Of a DNA stretch of 64,000 bases, positions 21,918-33,400 are shown piece by piece. Each line of letters begins with the position of its first letter. Position 1 is the first letter of the stretch. A program made the position numbers and the translations under genes. The notes beneath the pieces were generated by a model. The model saw nothing but the letters and a program-made list of their open reading frames with translations, did not search any database and had not been told where the DNA came from. The DNA is from Aegilops tauschii subsp. strangulata (lineage: Eukaryota; Streptophyta; Magnoliopsida; Poales; Poaceae). Where the stretch lies: contig NC_053040.3 of NCBI RefSeq assembly GCF_002575655.3, forward strand, positions 351,359,267 through 351,423,266, in the 5' to 3' direction.

Positions 21918-23091
21918 TGTCGGTGTACAAAAAGAGGGGTGCATTTTTGTACCCCTATACCTGTGCACGGGCAGTCGGAGCTGCGCCTACGGTCACGCCA
22001 AGCACAACAGGGGAGGTAAGCCAAGGTAAGACCAAAGCCCAAGATAATAAGAGCAATGCCAAGGCCAAGACCACAAAGAGCAGAGGGACGAAGCAGGTTC
22101 CCCCGGCAAGACCCTTGCCGGGGCAGCCTCAGCAGCCCCGGCAAGATCCTTGCCGGGACAGCTCGCCCCGCACCAACAGAGCGGGCCACCCTTGAGCCCA
22201 CGGTCTCCAACATCACGTTGGGCCAGGGCTCGGGAGGCACCTCCGTGGTGGCATGCAGATCTTTGTGAAGACATATTCAAGATCAGATGAGGATTAGAAG
22301 ACGACGATCCTCGGCAAGATCCTTGCCGAGGAAGGCCACCAGACCCCCGGCAAGGCCCTTGCCAGGGACGACAGCGCGCCACGGCAAGACCCTTGCCGGG
22401 CCACCCGGCAAGGCCCTCACCAAGGACGCCAGCAGGGCCACCGCCAGGGCCACGCCAACCAAGCTTCCACCGCCGCTCACATGGAGCTGCCAGCCCAACC
22501 AGCTGGGCGGGCACCTGCGTGGCAACATGCAGCTCCCAGGCCAACTCATCGAGCGCCTGCGTGGCGGCATGCAGATCTTCGTGAAAGCTCTGCCACCGCG
22601 CCACCTCAGCTGCCTGCCTGCCTACATGGCACCACGCGCCTCACTGGCCAGGGCGCGTGTCAAAGCGAGGAGGAGCGGCGAAGGACGGGACGGGCCTCGC
22701 CCCCGTCCCCAATAAAGCAAGGGGACACCTAAGCTACGCATTAAATGCGTCTTGTCCTGTAATACGAGCGATAAGCTTAGGGCACTGTACGCCTTTCCAC
22801 CTCCTGTGTGCCACTGTGGCAGCCCCTTCCGACTATAAAAGGAGGCCCATGGCATACTGGATAAGGATTCAGCTCTTTCGAACCACGCACTGACCACAGC
22901 TAGTTCGAGAGCTCAAGAACTCTCTGAAATACACCCACCAAAGCAGGACTAGGGTTTTCAGCATCCTCGCGGCCCGAACCTGGGTAAACGATCCTTGTGC
23001 TGTCTACTAGCCCTGCTCGTCTCGCAACCCCGTGCCTCGGCAACCGTAGTAGGGATTCTTGTGATCCCATAGGTGTCGTTCCTCACCGACA
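21918..23091 (+). repeat. 3' LTR of the 19297 element
   Basis: Same length as the 5' LTR, every landmark shifted by exactly 2621 bases. It carries the palindrome array, both ubiquitin-junction segments and the TATA box, and is followed by GGTGT. Confidence 0.92.
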
Positions 23092-23096
23092 GGTGT

Positions 23097-23136
23097 CCTC
23101 ATCTGGTTGAGTGAAATTGTTCCTTGGGTCCACCAT
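23097..23136 (-). pseudogene. Accessory ORF of the chromovirus, first codons
   Basis: On the minus strand an ATG at 23136 opens MVDPRNNFTQPDEDT and leads in frame, across the nested insertion, into the piece ending at 19296. It lies about 90 bases after the primer site, so this accessory protein precedes gag. Confidence 0.6.
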
Positions 23137-23227
23137 CTATAGAGTAGAAAATGGAGAAGAGTCAGAAATGAGTAGAGAAGAGTATGATGTGGGTTATCCT
23201 AGTGGTCGCGTCCTACAGTCAGCGTGT

Positions 23228-23239
23228 GCTCTGATACCA
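23228..23239 (-). promoter_or_regulatory. Primer binding site of the chromovirus (Met tRNA type)
   Basis: The minus strand reads TGGTATCAGAGC three bases after the 5' LTR. This is complementary to the initiator methionine tRNA 3' end, the usual primer in plant retroelements. Confidence 0.9.
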
Positions 23240-23242
23240 TCT

Positions 23243-25904
23243 TGTAGCGACCCAACCTCAGACGGTGAAGTCTCTGTGTTTTAGTATCATCCCTGGATCG
23301 GTATTGCTGACACACAGTATTCAAGGATTTATAATAGAGTTCAATCACACACTTATTACATCGAATGTCTCAAAAGAGAACTTATTACAATAATATGGCT
23401 GAAGGCCATCTAAATAAGATAATAGCGGAAGCTTCGAAGGTAGAAGAGTCCATCCAACTCCACGGCAAAACTGAGTGCATGAAAACGACCTAGCGCACCT
23501 TACTCTTCGTCTGAAAATTCTGCAACATAATATGTTGCAGCCTGTGTAGGTCAGCACATGGAATATGCTGGCAAGATAACACTATAGAGCAATGAACAGA
23601 TAACAACTATCACTACATGCATATATGGCTGTTGGAGGCTCTATGATTATCATTTGCATAAAGCTAGTTTTTCCCTACAACAAAGGAATATATTTTATTT
23701 AACTACAAAGTTTGTTGATAATATTGAGAATGGTAACCACATCTGAATCCCAAAATAATAATTATCAACCCAACAAATTAATTAAGTAAAGTGATGAGAT
23801 CAAATCAATAATTCAAGTACCAGATACTAAAGATGTCCATAACCGGGGACACGGCTAACCATGATTAGTTTGTACACTCTGCAGAGGTTTGCGCACTTTT
23901 CCCCACAAGACTCGATCTCCTCCGTTGAATTTCTCGCACTGCATGATGTTTGAGAAACGGATGACCGAGACACAGTCTTTCCCAAGAGGTCCCCTTAACT
24001 GATAGATAGGCCGGTACACCTACAATCCCCTACATCTTCTATCCCATCATGGAAAGGATTCCCATAACTTACTCAACTATGCCAGAGCCCATAATGTCTT
24101 GTGGCTTCACATGGAAGTTTCTAGCATGAATAATCTTATGATCCCTTTGAGCCTGGGTGGCGAACCACGGATGCCCCGGGATCTCCTTGGACAACACTGG
24201 ATTCCCCAGGTGCCCGCAAACAATCCACCTAGATGTGTATTAAAGTAGCCACCTTAAGTTATCCATTAATTGATAATAACACTCACATCTGTCATGAATC
24301 ACTCAAACCAAAGCACGTCTACGAGCATAGCATAGCAGTATAAGCATAACGTAGTAACTCCCAGGGTTTGATATAAGACAATAGGTTCTAGCTCATCCAC
24401 TACTTCCTAATACCCACATGTTATCAAATCCTACTCATGCAATGTTTGAGGATTGAAACTAATGCATAAAAACTGGGTATTAAAGAGATATGATCAAAGT
24501 GTTACTTGCCTTGCTGACGATTGGAAAACCCTAGAGATTCGTAGTAGCAAGCCTCGCACTCCGGAAACTCTATCGTGAACAAACAATAGCATGCATAAGC
24601 ACTCAAGCATCATATGCAAAAGTAAAACTCAAATGAAAATATCTGAACAGAAAGTTCAAGAGAAGAGCTTCGATTTGCAAAAAGAATCAATCGAATCGGA
24701 CCTACGAAACTCAAACTACGATCAAAACAAGTTCGAGAACAAATCTGCTTGAAACCAAATTTTATATTGTCAAAATCATGTTCAAGTTGATTATCTGAAC
24801 TGAGGGGAACAAGACGAAGATTTTGGCGTTGGTTGCACTGGATTTGGATAAACGAGTGAAAAGTAAGGAGGGTTTGAAGTTTAGGGACTAATCTGCGATG
24901 AAAGTATTTACAGGTAGGTCCCTAGCCGAAAATAAAACTAAAAAGAAAAATCTATGGAACGAACGTTCGTCAACAGAACTAAACGAATGAATCCGTTCGT
25001 TAACAGAAACTAACGGGTGAACGTTCGTTAACTAACGAACTAAAACAAAAACCGATCTAAAAAAATAAACCGGGAAAACCGAACGGTTTATACCGTTTAA
25101 CTAGAGAAAACCGGCGGCGACGGTTTTGACGGCGGCGGGATCCGGCAAGGTTCGGCGGCGAGGCGGGGCGGCTCCGGCGGCGTGCGGCTGCGGCGGCAAC
25201 TGCTTGGCGGCGCGGCGGCGGTGGCTAAGGCGGCGACGGCGCTTGATGAGGAGGAGAGGGAGGCGGGGCTGCAGCTTATAAAGTCCAGGGGCGGTGGCTT
25301 GGGCGAGGGGGCGCCGAAACGGGAGTCCGAGCTGGACTCCCCAGGCGGCGGCGGCGGGGACTCCTCCCGTGCGAGAAGAAAGGCGGCGCGCGAGCTGGGC
25401 CGGCCCAGGAACTTCTTTTTTAAATAAAATAAATTTCACCGCGAACAAACATCCTAATAAAATATTAAAAATTTCTAAATATTCCAGAAACAATTTTCAC
25501 CATCCAAACCTAATATTTAGGACAAGATGAACATTTTTCTCGACTAAAATGCAATTTTCAAAAATGCATGTTTTTCTCTAATTCAAATAAAATACCAATA
25601 AAAAATAATAATTTGATTTTAAAATTCCTTCTCCAATATTTCTCTTCTGTTGAAGAAGTCATATTATCTTCTCTCATTTATTTTTATTATTGGAAATAAT
25701 TGGAGAGAAAAATATTAAAATCAAATTGATCCTCTTTTCAAATTTGAATTAAATTCAAATATGAAAATTTGTGAAACCTCCAACTCTCTCCTTGGGTCCT
25801 TGAGTTGCTTAAGATTTCTAGGATGACAACCAAAATGTAAATAAAATATGATATGCATATGTTGATCTATGTATAACATCCAAATTGAAAATTGGGATAT
25901 TACA
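23243..25904 (-). repeat. 5' LTR of the chromovirus
   Basis: 2662 bp, pairs with 4338-6912. It carries the ACGAACGTTCGT cluster at about 24956-25045 and a TATA-like CTTTATAAGC near 25276 (minus). It is followed by CCAAG at 25905-25909. Confidence 0.92.
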
Positions 25905-25909
25905 CCAAG

Positions 25910-26815
25910 ATCCGATGAATTGTGGATTTATGATCAGTTTATCTATGAATATTATTTGAATCTACTCTAAATTCTTATATGCATGATTTGATATCTTTGC
26001 AAGTCTCTTCGAACTATCGATTTGGTTTGGCGAACTAGATTGGTTTTTCTTCCAATGGGAGAAGTGCTTAGCTTTGGGTTCAATCTTGCGGTGCTCGATC
26101 CTAGTGACAGAAGGGGAACCGACATGTATTGTATTGTTCCCATCGAGGATAACAAGATGGGGTTTTCATCATATTGCTTGAGTTAATCCCGCTACATCAT
26201 GTCATCTTACTTAATGCGTTACTTTGTTGTTATGAACTTAATACTCTAGATGCAGGCAGGAGTCGGTCGATGTGTGGATTAATAGTAGTAGACGCAGAAT
26301 CGTTTCGGTCTACTTGACACGGACGTGATGCCTATATTCATGATCATTGCCTTAGATATCGTCATAACTTTGCTCTTTTCTATCAATTGCTCGGCAGTAA
26401 TTTGTTCACCCACCGTAATAATTTATATCTTGGGAGAAGCCTCTAGTGAAACCTATGGCCCCCGGGACTATTTTCCATCATATAAGTTTCCGATCTACAA
26501 TCTTAGTTTCCTTTTTAATTTCTTTGCAATCTTTTACTTTCCGTTCCATAAACCAAAAATACCAAAAATATTACTTTACCGTTTATCCATCTCCATCAGG
26601 TCTCACTTTGCAAATAACCGTGAAGGGATTGACAACCCCTTTGTCGCGTTGGGTGCAAGTTGGTGTTTGTTTGTGCAGGTATTCGGTGGCTTGCGCGTTG
26701 TCTCCTACTAGATTGATACCTTGGTTCTCAAAAGCTGAGGGAAATACTTACTCTACTTTGCTGCATCATCCTTTCCTCTTCAAGGGAAAAACCAACGCAA
26801 GCTCAAGAGGTAGCA
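25910..26815 (+). repeat. 5' LTR of the outer Athila-like element, second segment
   Basis: Continues the LTR from 4337 after the CCAAG duplication and aligns with 12693-13584. Ends TAGCA. Confidence 0.85.
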
Positions 26816-27048
26816 GGAAGAATTTCTGGCGCCGTTGCCGGCGAGATCTACGCCTTGCCGAGACACACCAAGTACCCATCATAAACTCTCATCCCTCGCA
26901 TTACATTATTTGCCATTCGCCTCTCATTTTCCTCTCCCCCACTTCTAAAACGATTTTTGAAAAGATTTGCCTTTTCTTCGCCCCTCTTCTGTTCGTCTTC
27001 TTCGTTTGCTTTTTAGTGCTCGTGTGTTGGATTGCCTGCTTTGTCACT
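26816..27048 (+). promoter_or_regulatory. Primer binding site and leader of the outer Athila-like element
   Basis: TGGCGCCGTTGCCGG at 26827-26841, followed by a pyrimidine-rich leader up to the gag ATG. Confidence 0.75.
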
Positions 27049-27893
27049 ATGGCTCAAGATAATACTAAATTATGTGACTTTCCCAAAACCAATAATAATT
27101 GATTTTATCAGTACTCCGATTGCTCCCGATGCTAACGCGGAATCTTGTGAAATTAATACCGCTTTGCTGAATCTTGTTATGAAAGATCAATTTTATGGCC
27201 TTTCCAATGAAGATGCCGCATCCCATCTTAACTATTTTGTTGATTTGTGTGATATGCAAAAGAAAAAAGATGTGGATAATGATATGTTTAAATTGAAGCA
27301 ATTTCTGTCCTCGCTTCGAGATCGTGCTAAAACTTGGTTTTCATCTTTGCCTAAAAATAGTATTGATTCATGGAATAAGTGTAAAGATGCTTTTATTTCC
27401 TAGTATTCCCCCCGGTAAGATCATCTCACTTAGGAACGATATTATGAATTTTAAGCAACTTGATCATGAACATGTTGCACAATCTTGGGAGAGGATGAAA
27501 TTGATGATACGAAATTGCCCTACTCATGGTTTGAATTTGTGGATGATTATACAAAAAAATTATGTCAGATTGAATTTTGCTTCTAGAAATCTTTTAGATT
27601 CGGCCGCGGGAGGCACTTCTATGGAAATTACTTTAGGAGAAGCTACTAAACTCCTAGATAATATTATGGTGAATTATTCTCAATGGCATACTGAAAGATC
27701 TTCCACTATTAAAAAAGTGCATGCAATTGAAGAAATTAATGTTTTGAGTGGAAAGATGGATGAGCTTATGAAATTATTTGCTAGCAAGAGTGCTCCTATT
27801 GATCCTAATGATATGCCTTTGTCTACTTTGATTGAAAATAATAATGAATCTATGGATGTGAATTTTGTTGGTAGGAACAATTTTGGTAATAAC
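27049..27893 (+). pseudogene. Athila-like gag, N-terminal part, frameshifted and truncated
   Basis: The ATG at 27049 starts MAQDNTKLCDFPKTN and then meets a stop at 27100 because of an indel. The frame resumes as NAESCEINTALLNLVMKDQF and HLNYFVDLCDMQKKKD. It shifts again near 27400 and continues through IISLRNDIMNFKQLDHEHV to MDVNFVGRNNFGNNY, where the copia element cuts it. The blocks and their order match Athila-type capsid proteins. A functional product is not possible from this copy. Confidence 0.85.
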
Positions 27894-29616
27894 TATTGGG
27901 GAACGTAGTAATTTCAATAAAATTCCTACGCACACGCAAGATCATGGTGATGCATAGCAACGAGAGGGGAGAGAGTGTCCACGTACCCTCGTAGACTGAA
28001 AGCGGAAGCGTTAGCACAACGCGGTTTATGTAGTCGTACGTCTTCATGATCTGACCGATCAAGTACCGAACGCATGGCACCTCCGAGTTCAGCACACGTT
28101 CAACTCGATGACGTCCCTTGAACTCCGATCCAGCCGAGCTTTGGGGAAGAGTTCCGTCAGCACGACGGCGTGGTGACGATGATGATGTTCTACCGACGCA
28201 CGGCTTCGCCTAAGCACCGCTACGATATGACCGAGGTGGATTATGGTGGAGGGGGGCACCGCACACGGCTAAAAGATCAATGATCAATTGTTGTGTCTCC
28301 CAGGGGTGCCCCCCTCCCTGTATATAAAGGAGTGGAGGAGGGGGAGGGCCGGCCCTCTCTATGGCGCGCCCTAGGAGGAGTCCTAATCCCACCGGGAGTA
28401 GGATTCCCCCCTTCCAAGTAGTAGGAGTAGGAGTCAAGGAAAGGGGAGAGAGAAGAGAAGGAAGGAGGGGGCGCAGCCCTTCCCCCTAGTCCAATTCGGA
28501 CTAGGCCTTGGGGGCACGCAACCTCTCCTCTCTCTTTCCCCTAAAGCCCAATAAGGCCCATATACTCCCCGGCGAATTCCCGTAACTCTCCGGTACTTTG
28601 AAAAATACCCGAATCACTCGAAACCTTTCCGATGTCCGAATATAGTCGTCCAATACATCGATGTTTACGTCTCGACCATTTCGAGACTCCTCGTCATGTC
28701 CCTGATCTCATCCGGGACTCGGAACTACCTTCGGTACATCAAAACACATAAACTCATAATATAACTGTCATCGAACTTTAAGCGTGCGGACCCTACGGGT
28801 TCGAGAACAATGTAGACATGACCGAGACACGTCCCCGGTCAATAACCAATAGCGGAACCTGGATGCTCATATTGGCTCCCACATATTCTACGAAGATCTT
28901 TATCGGTCAAACCGCATAACAACATACGTCGTTCCCTTTGTCATCGGTATGTTACTTACCCGAGATTCGATCGTCGGTATCTCAATACCTAGTTCAATCT
29001 CGTTACCTGCAAGTCTCTTTACTCGTTCCATAATACATCATCCCGCAACTAACTCATTAGCTGCAATGCTTGCAAGGCTTAAGTGATGTGCATTACCGAG
29101 TGGGCCCAGAGATACCTCTCCAACAATCGGAGTGACAAATCCTAATCTTGAAATACACCAACCCAACAAGTACCTTTGGAGACACCTGTAGAGCACCTTT
29201 ATAATCACCCAGTTACGTTGTGATGTTTGGTAGCACACAAAGTGTTCCTCCGGTAAACGGGAGTTGCATAATCTCATAGTCATAGGAACATGTATAAGTC
29301 ATGAAGAAAGCAATAGCAACATACTAAACGATCAAGTCCTAAGCTAACGGAATGGGTCAAGTCAATCACATCATTCTCCTAATGATGTGATCCCGTTAAT
29401 CAAATGACAACTCATGTCTATGGTTAGGAAACTTAACCATCTTTGATTAACGAGCTAGTCAAGTAGAGGCATACTAGTGACACTATGCTTGTCTATGTAT
29501 TCACACATGTATTATGTTTTCGGTTAATACAATTCTAGCATGAATAATAAACATTTATCATGAAATAAGGAAATAAATAATAACTTTATTATTGCCTCTA
29601 GGGCATATTTCCTCTA
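27894..29616 (-). repeat. 3' LTR of the copia element
   Basis: 1723 bp. Its first 489 bases align closely with 34687-35175. Both termini look altered: the + strand starts TATTGGGG where the other copy has TGTTGGGG, and the other end reads CCTCTA where CCAACA is expected. Confidence 0.85.
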
Positions 29617-29770
29617 GTTCACATCGCCATGTGATTTAACATCAATAGTTCAAATCACCATGTGATTAACACCCATAGTTCACATCGTCATGTGACCAAC
29701 ACCCAAAGGGTTTACTAGAGTCAATAATCTAGTTCACATTGCTATGTGATTAACACCCAAAGAGTACTAA
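29617..29770. repeat. Short tandem repeats next to the copia 3' LTR
   Basis: Four diverged units contain AGTTCACATCGCCATGTGAT followed by TAACACCCA, at about 29617, 29647, 29677 and 29731. Confidence 0.8.
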
Positions 29771-31119
29771 GGTCTGATCATGTTTTGCTTGTGAGAGAAG
29801 TTTACTCTACGGGTCTGCCACATTCAGATTCGTATGTATTTTGCAAATTTCTATGTCAACAATGGTCTGCACGGAGCTACTCTAGCTAATTGCTCCCACT
29901 TTCAATATGTATCCAGCTTGAGACTTAGAGTCATCTGGATCAGTGTCAAAACTTGCATCGACGTAACCCTTTACGACGAACCTTTTGTCACCTCCATAAT
30001 CGAGAAACATATCCTTATTCCACTAAGGATAATTTTGACCGCTGTCCAGTGATCTACTCCTAGATCACTATTGTACTCCCTTGCCAAAATCAGTGTAGGG
30101 TATACAATAGTTCAGGTACATAGGATGGCATACTTTATAGAACCTATGGCTGAGGCATAGGGAATGACTTTCATTCTCTTTCTATCTTCTGCCGTGGTCG
30201 GGATTTGAGTCTTACTCAATTTCACACCTTGTAACACAGCCAAGAACTCTTTCTTTCACTGTTCCATTTTGAACTACTTCAAAATCTTGTCAAGGTATGT
30301 ACTCATTGAAAAAACTTATCAAGCGTCTTGATCTATCTCTATAGATCTTGATGCTCAATATGTAAGCAGCTTCACCGAGGTCTTTCTTTGAAAAACTCCT
30401 TTCAAACACTCCTTTATGCTTTGTAGAATAATTCTACATTATTTCCGATCAACAATATGTCATTCACATATACTTATTAGAAATGTTGTAGTGCTCCCAC
30501 TAACTTTCTTGTAAATACAGGCTTCACCGCAAGTCTATATAAAACTATATGCTTTGATCAACTTATCAAAGCGTATATTCCAACTCCGAGATGCTTGCAC
30601 CAGTCCATATATGGATCGCTGGAGCTTGCATATTTTGTTAGCCCTTTGGATCGATAAAACCTTCAGGTTGCATCGTATACAACTCTTCTTCCAGAAATCC
30701 ATTCAGGAATGCAGTCTTTACATCCATTTGCCAAATTTCATAAAATGCGGCAATTGCTAACATGATTCGAACAGACTTTAAGCATCGATACGAGTGAGAA
30801 AATCTCAACGTAGTCAACACCTTGAACTTTGTCAAAAACCTTTTTCGACAAGTCTAGCTTTGTAGACAGTAACATTACCGTCAGTGTCAGTCTTCTTCTT
30901 GAAGATCCATTTATTCTCAATGGCTTGCCGATCATCGGGCAAGTCAACCAAAGTCCATACTTTGTTCTCATACATGGATCCCATCTCAGATTTCATGGCC
31001 TCAAGCCATTTTGCGGAATCTGGGCTCATCACCGCTTCCTCATAGTTCGTAGGTTCGTCATGGTCAAGTAACATGACCTCCAGAACAGGATTACCGTACC
31101 ACTCTGGTGCAGATCTCAC
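29771..31119 (-). pseudogene. Copia reverse transcriptase / RNase H remnants
   Basis: Fragments in shifting frames on the minus strand. 30832-31119 carries PDSAKWLEAMKSEMGSMYEN, NKWIFKKKTDTDG and YKARLVEKGF. 30638-30835 carries the polymerase block VKTAFLNGFLEEELY. Further degraded polymerase and RNase H sequence reaches to about 29.8 kb. The catalytic YVDD region is not readable in an intact frame. Confidence 0.82.
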
Positions 31120-31634
31120 TCTGATTTACCAATGAGGTTCGGTAGTAACTTGATATGAAGTTACGTGATCATCATCATTAGCTTCCTCACTAGTTGGTGT
31201 AGTAGTCACAGGAATAGATTTATGTGATGAACTACTTTCCAATAAGGGAGCAGGTACAGTTACCTCATCAAGTTCTACTTTCCTCCCACTCACTTCTTTC
31301 GAGAGAAACTCCTTCTCTAGAAAGGATCCATTCTTAGCAACGAATATCTTGCCTTCGGATCTGTGATAGAAGGTGTACCCAACTGTCTCCTTTGGGTATC
31401 CTATGAAGACACATTTCTCCGATTTGGGTTTGAGCTTATCAGGATGAAAATTTTCTTATAAGCATCGCAACCCCAAACTTTAAGAAACGACAACTTTGGT
31501 TTCTTGCATAACCACGGTTCATACGGTGTCATCTCAACGGATTTAGATGGTGCCCTTTTTTACGTGAATGCAGCTATCTCTAATGCATAACCCCAAAACT
31601 AGTGGTAAATCGGTAAGAAACATCATAGATTGCA
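31120..31634 (-). other. Degraded copia interior between integrase and polymerase
   Basis: No long frame survives. Short stretches still resemble the integrase C-terminal and linker region of this type of element. Confidence 0.5.
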
Positions 31635-32315
31635 CTATATCCAATAAAGTATGGTTATGTCGTTTGGACACACCATTATGTTGTGGTGTTCCAGGTGGCA
31701 CGAATTTGTGAAACTATTCCACATTGTTTTAATTTGAAGACCAAACTCGTAACTCAAATATTTGTGTCCGCGATCAGATCGTAGAAACCTTATTTTCTTG
31801 TCATGATGATTTTCCACTTCACTCTGAAATTCTTTGAACTTTTTAAATGTTTCAGACTTATGTTTCATCAAGTAGATATACCCATATCTGCTCAAATCAT
31901 CTGTGAAGGTCAGAAAATAACGATACCTGCCGCGAGCCTCAACACTCATCGGATTGCATACATCAGTATGTATTATTTCCAATAAGTCAGTTGGTCGCTC
32001 CATTGTTCCGGAGAACGGAGTCTTAGTCATCTTGCCCATAAGGCATGGTTCGCAAGCATCACGTGATTCCAAAAGCCCATCAGCATGGAGTTTCTTCATG
32101 CGCTTTACACCAATATGACCTAAACGGCAGCGCCACAAATAAGTTGCACTATCATAATTAACTTTGCATCTTTTGGTTTCAATATTATGAATATGTGTAT
32201 CACTATGATCGAGATCCAACGAACCATTTTCATTGGGTGTGTAACCATATGAGGTTTTATTCATGTAAATAGAACAACAATTATTCTCTATCTTAAATGA
32301 ATAACTGTATTGCAA
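31635..32315 (-). pseudogene. Copia integrase (broken)
   Basis: Pre-integrase zinc region (WRCRLGHIGVKRMKKLH, CEPCLMGKMTKTPF) is followed by the core with first Asp in HTDVCNPMS and second Asp in FLRSDRGHKYLS. The frame is lost before the third acidic residue. Confidence 0.88.
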
Positions 32316-32380
32316 TAAACATGATCAAATCATATTCATGGTCAACGCAAACACCAAATAACACTTATTTAGGTTCAACA

Positions 32381-32629
32381 CTAATCCCGAAAGTATAGGG
32401 AGTGTGCTACGATGATCATATCAATCTTGGAACCACTTCCAACACACATCGTCACTTCACCCTTAACTAGTCTTTGTTCATTCTGCAAGTCCCGTTTTGA
32501 GTTACTAATCTTAGCAACTGAACTAGTATCAAATACTGAGGAGTTGCTATAAACACTAGTAAAGTACACATCAATAACATGTATATCAAATATACTTATG
32601 TTCACTTTGCCATCCTTCTTATCCGCCAA
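32381..32629 (-). pseudogene. Copia protease remnant
   Basis: The segment IHVIDVYFTS to SSVFDTSSVAKISNSK corresponds to the protease active-site region of Angela-like elements. The active-site Gly after Asp-Thr is replaced by Ser (DTS instead of DTG). Confidence 0.65.
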
Positions 32630-33400
32630 TCACTTGGGGTAGTTCCGCTTCCAGTGACCAGTCCCTTTGCAGTAGATGCACTTAGTCTCAGACTTGGGTC
32701 CAGACTTGGGCTTCTTCACTCGAGCAACAACTTGCTTGCCGTTCTTCTTGAAGTTCCCCTTCTTCCCTTTGCCCCTTTTCTTGAAACTGGTGGTCTTGTT
32801 AATCATCAACAATTGATGCTCTTTCTTGATTTCTACCTTCATCGATTTCATCATCATGAAAAGCTCAGGAATCGTTTTCGTCATCCCTTGCATACTATAG
32901 TCCATCACGAAGTTCTACTAACTTGGTGATGGTGACTAGAGAATTCTGTCAATCAGTATTTTATCTGGAAGATTAACTCCCACTTGATTCAAGCGATTGT
33001 AGTACCCAGACAATCTGAGCACATGCTCACTGCTTGAGCTATTCTCCTCCATCTTTTAGCTATAGAACTTGTTGGAGACTTCATATCTCTCAACTTGGGT
33101 ATTTGCTTGAAATATTAACTTCAACTCCTGGAACATCTCATATGGTCCATGACGTTCAAAACGTCTTTGAAGTCCCGATTCTAAGCCGTTAAGAATGGTG
33201 CACTAAACTAACAAGTAGTCATCATATTGAGCTAGCCAAACGTTCATAACGTCTGCAGCCGCTCCTGCAATAGGTCTGTCACCTAGCGGTGCATCAAGGA
33301 CATAATTCTTCTGTGCAGCAATGAGGATAATCCTCAGATCACGGATCCAATCCGCATCATTGCTACTAACATTTTTCAACTTAGTTTTCTCTAGGAACAT
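32630..33400 (-). pseudogene. Copia gag remnants with degenerate zinc knuckle
   Basis: 33203-33400 holds the gag start (KNVSSNDADWIRDLRIIL, YVLDAPLGDRP). 32630-32908 holds the basic tail and the knuckle CIYCKGTGHWKRNY, where the last Cys is Tyr. Frameshifts separate them. Confidence 0.82.

Larger units (their letters stand above)
19297..23091 (+). mobile_element. Non-autonomous LTR retrotransposon with ubiquitin-derived LTR sequence
   Basis: The LTRs at 19297-20470 and 21918-23091 are each exactly 1174 bp, begin TGTCGGTGTACAAAAAGAGG and end CACCGACA. They differ by a few percent of substitutions and no visible net indel. The duplication is GGTGT. A primer site follows at 20475 (TGGCGCGCCAGGTAGGGGGC). 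The interior is only 1447 bp with no gag or pol in the sense direction, and one antisense frame near the 3' LTR. It must depend on another element for movement. It is inserted in the chromovirus accessory frame. Confidence 0.93.
4338..25904 (-). mobile_element. Tekay/Del-like chromovirus (Ty3), complete but disrupted, minus strand
   Basis: The two LTRs (4338-6912 and 23243-25904) read TGTAACATCCCAATTTTC at their start and end GGTCGCTACA on the minus strand. The flanking duplication is CCAAG (4333-4337 and 25905-25909). The primer site is GGTATCAGAGC (initiator Met tRNA type) next to the 5' LTR, and the polypurine tract lies at 6913-6929. The order along the element is accessory frame, gag, protease, reverse transcriptase, RNase H, integrase, chromodomain. 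It contains two complete later insertions at 12011 and 19297. Without them it is about 10.7 kb. All coding parts carry stops or frameshifts. Confidence 0.92.
3661..27893 (+). mobile_element. Athila-like Ty3 LTR retrotransposon, 5' portion, split by nested insertions
   Basis: The 5' LTR starts TGATACG at 3661. It is interrupted at 4337 and resumes at 25910, ending TAGCA at 26815, which gives about 1583 bp without the insert. The primer site TGGCGCCGTTGCCGG follows at 26827, then a leader and a broken gag from 27049. The copy is cut at 27894 by the copia element, and no pol or 3' LTR lies in the window. The 12011-19085 element has related LTRs of nearly the same length. The type (Sabrina/Fatima-like) is a tentative memory-based assignment. 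Confidence 0.8.

Noticed and set aside
29617..29770. CRISPR-like array because of regularly spaced short repeats
   Set aside because: Units are diverged and adjacent, lie inside a plant copia element, and have no spacer structure.
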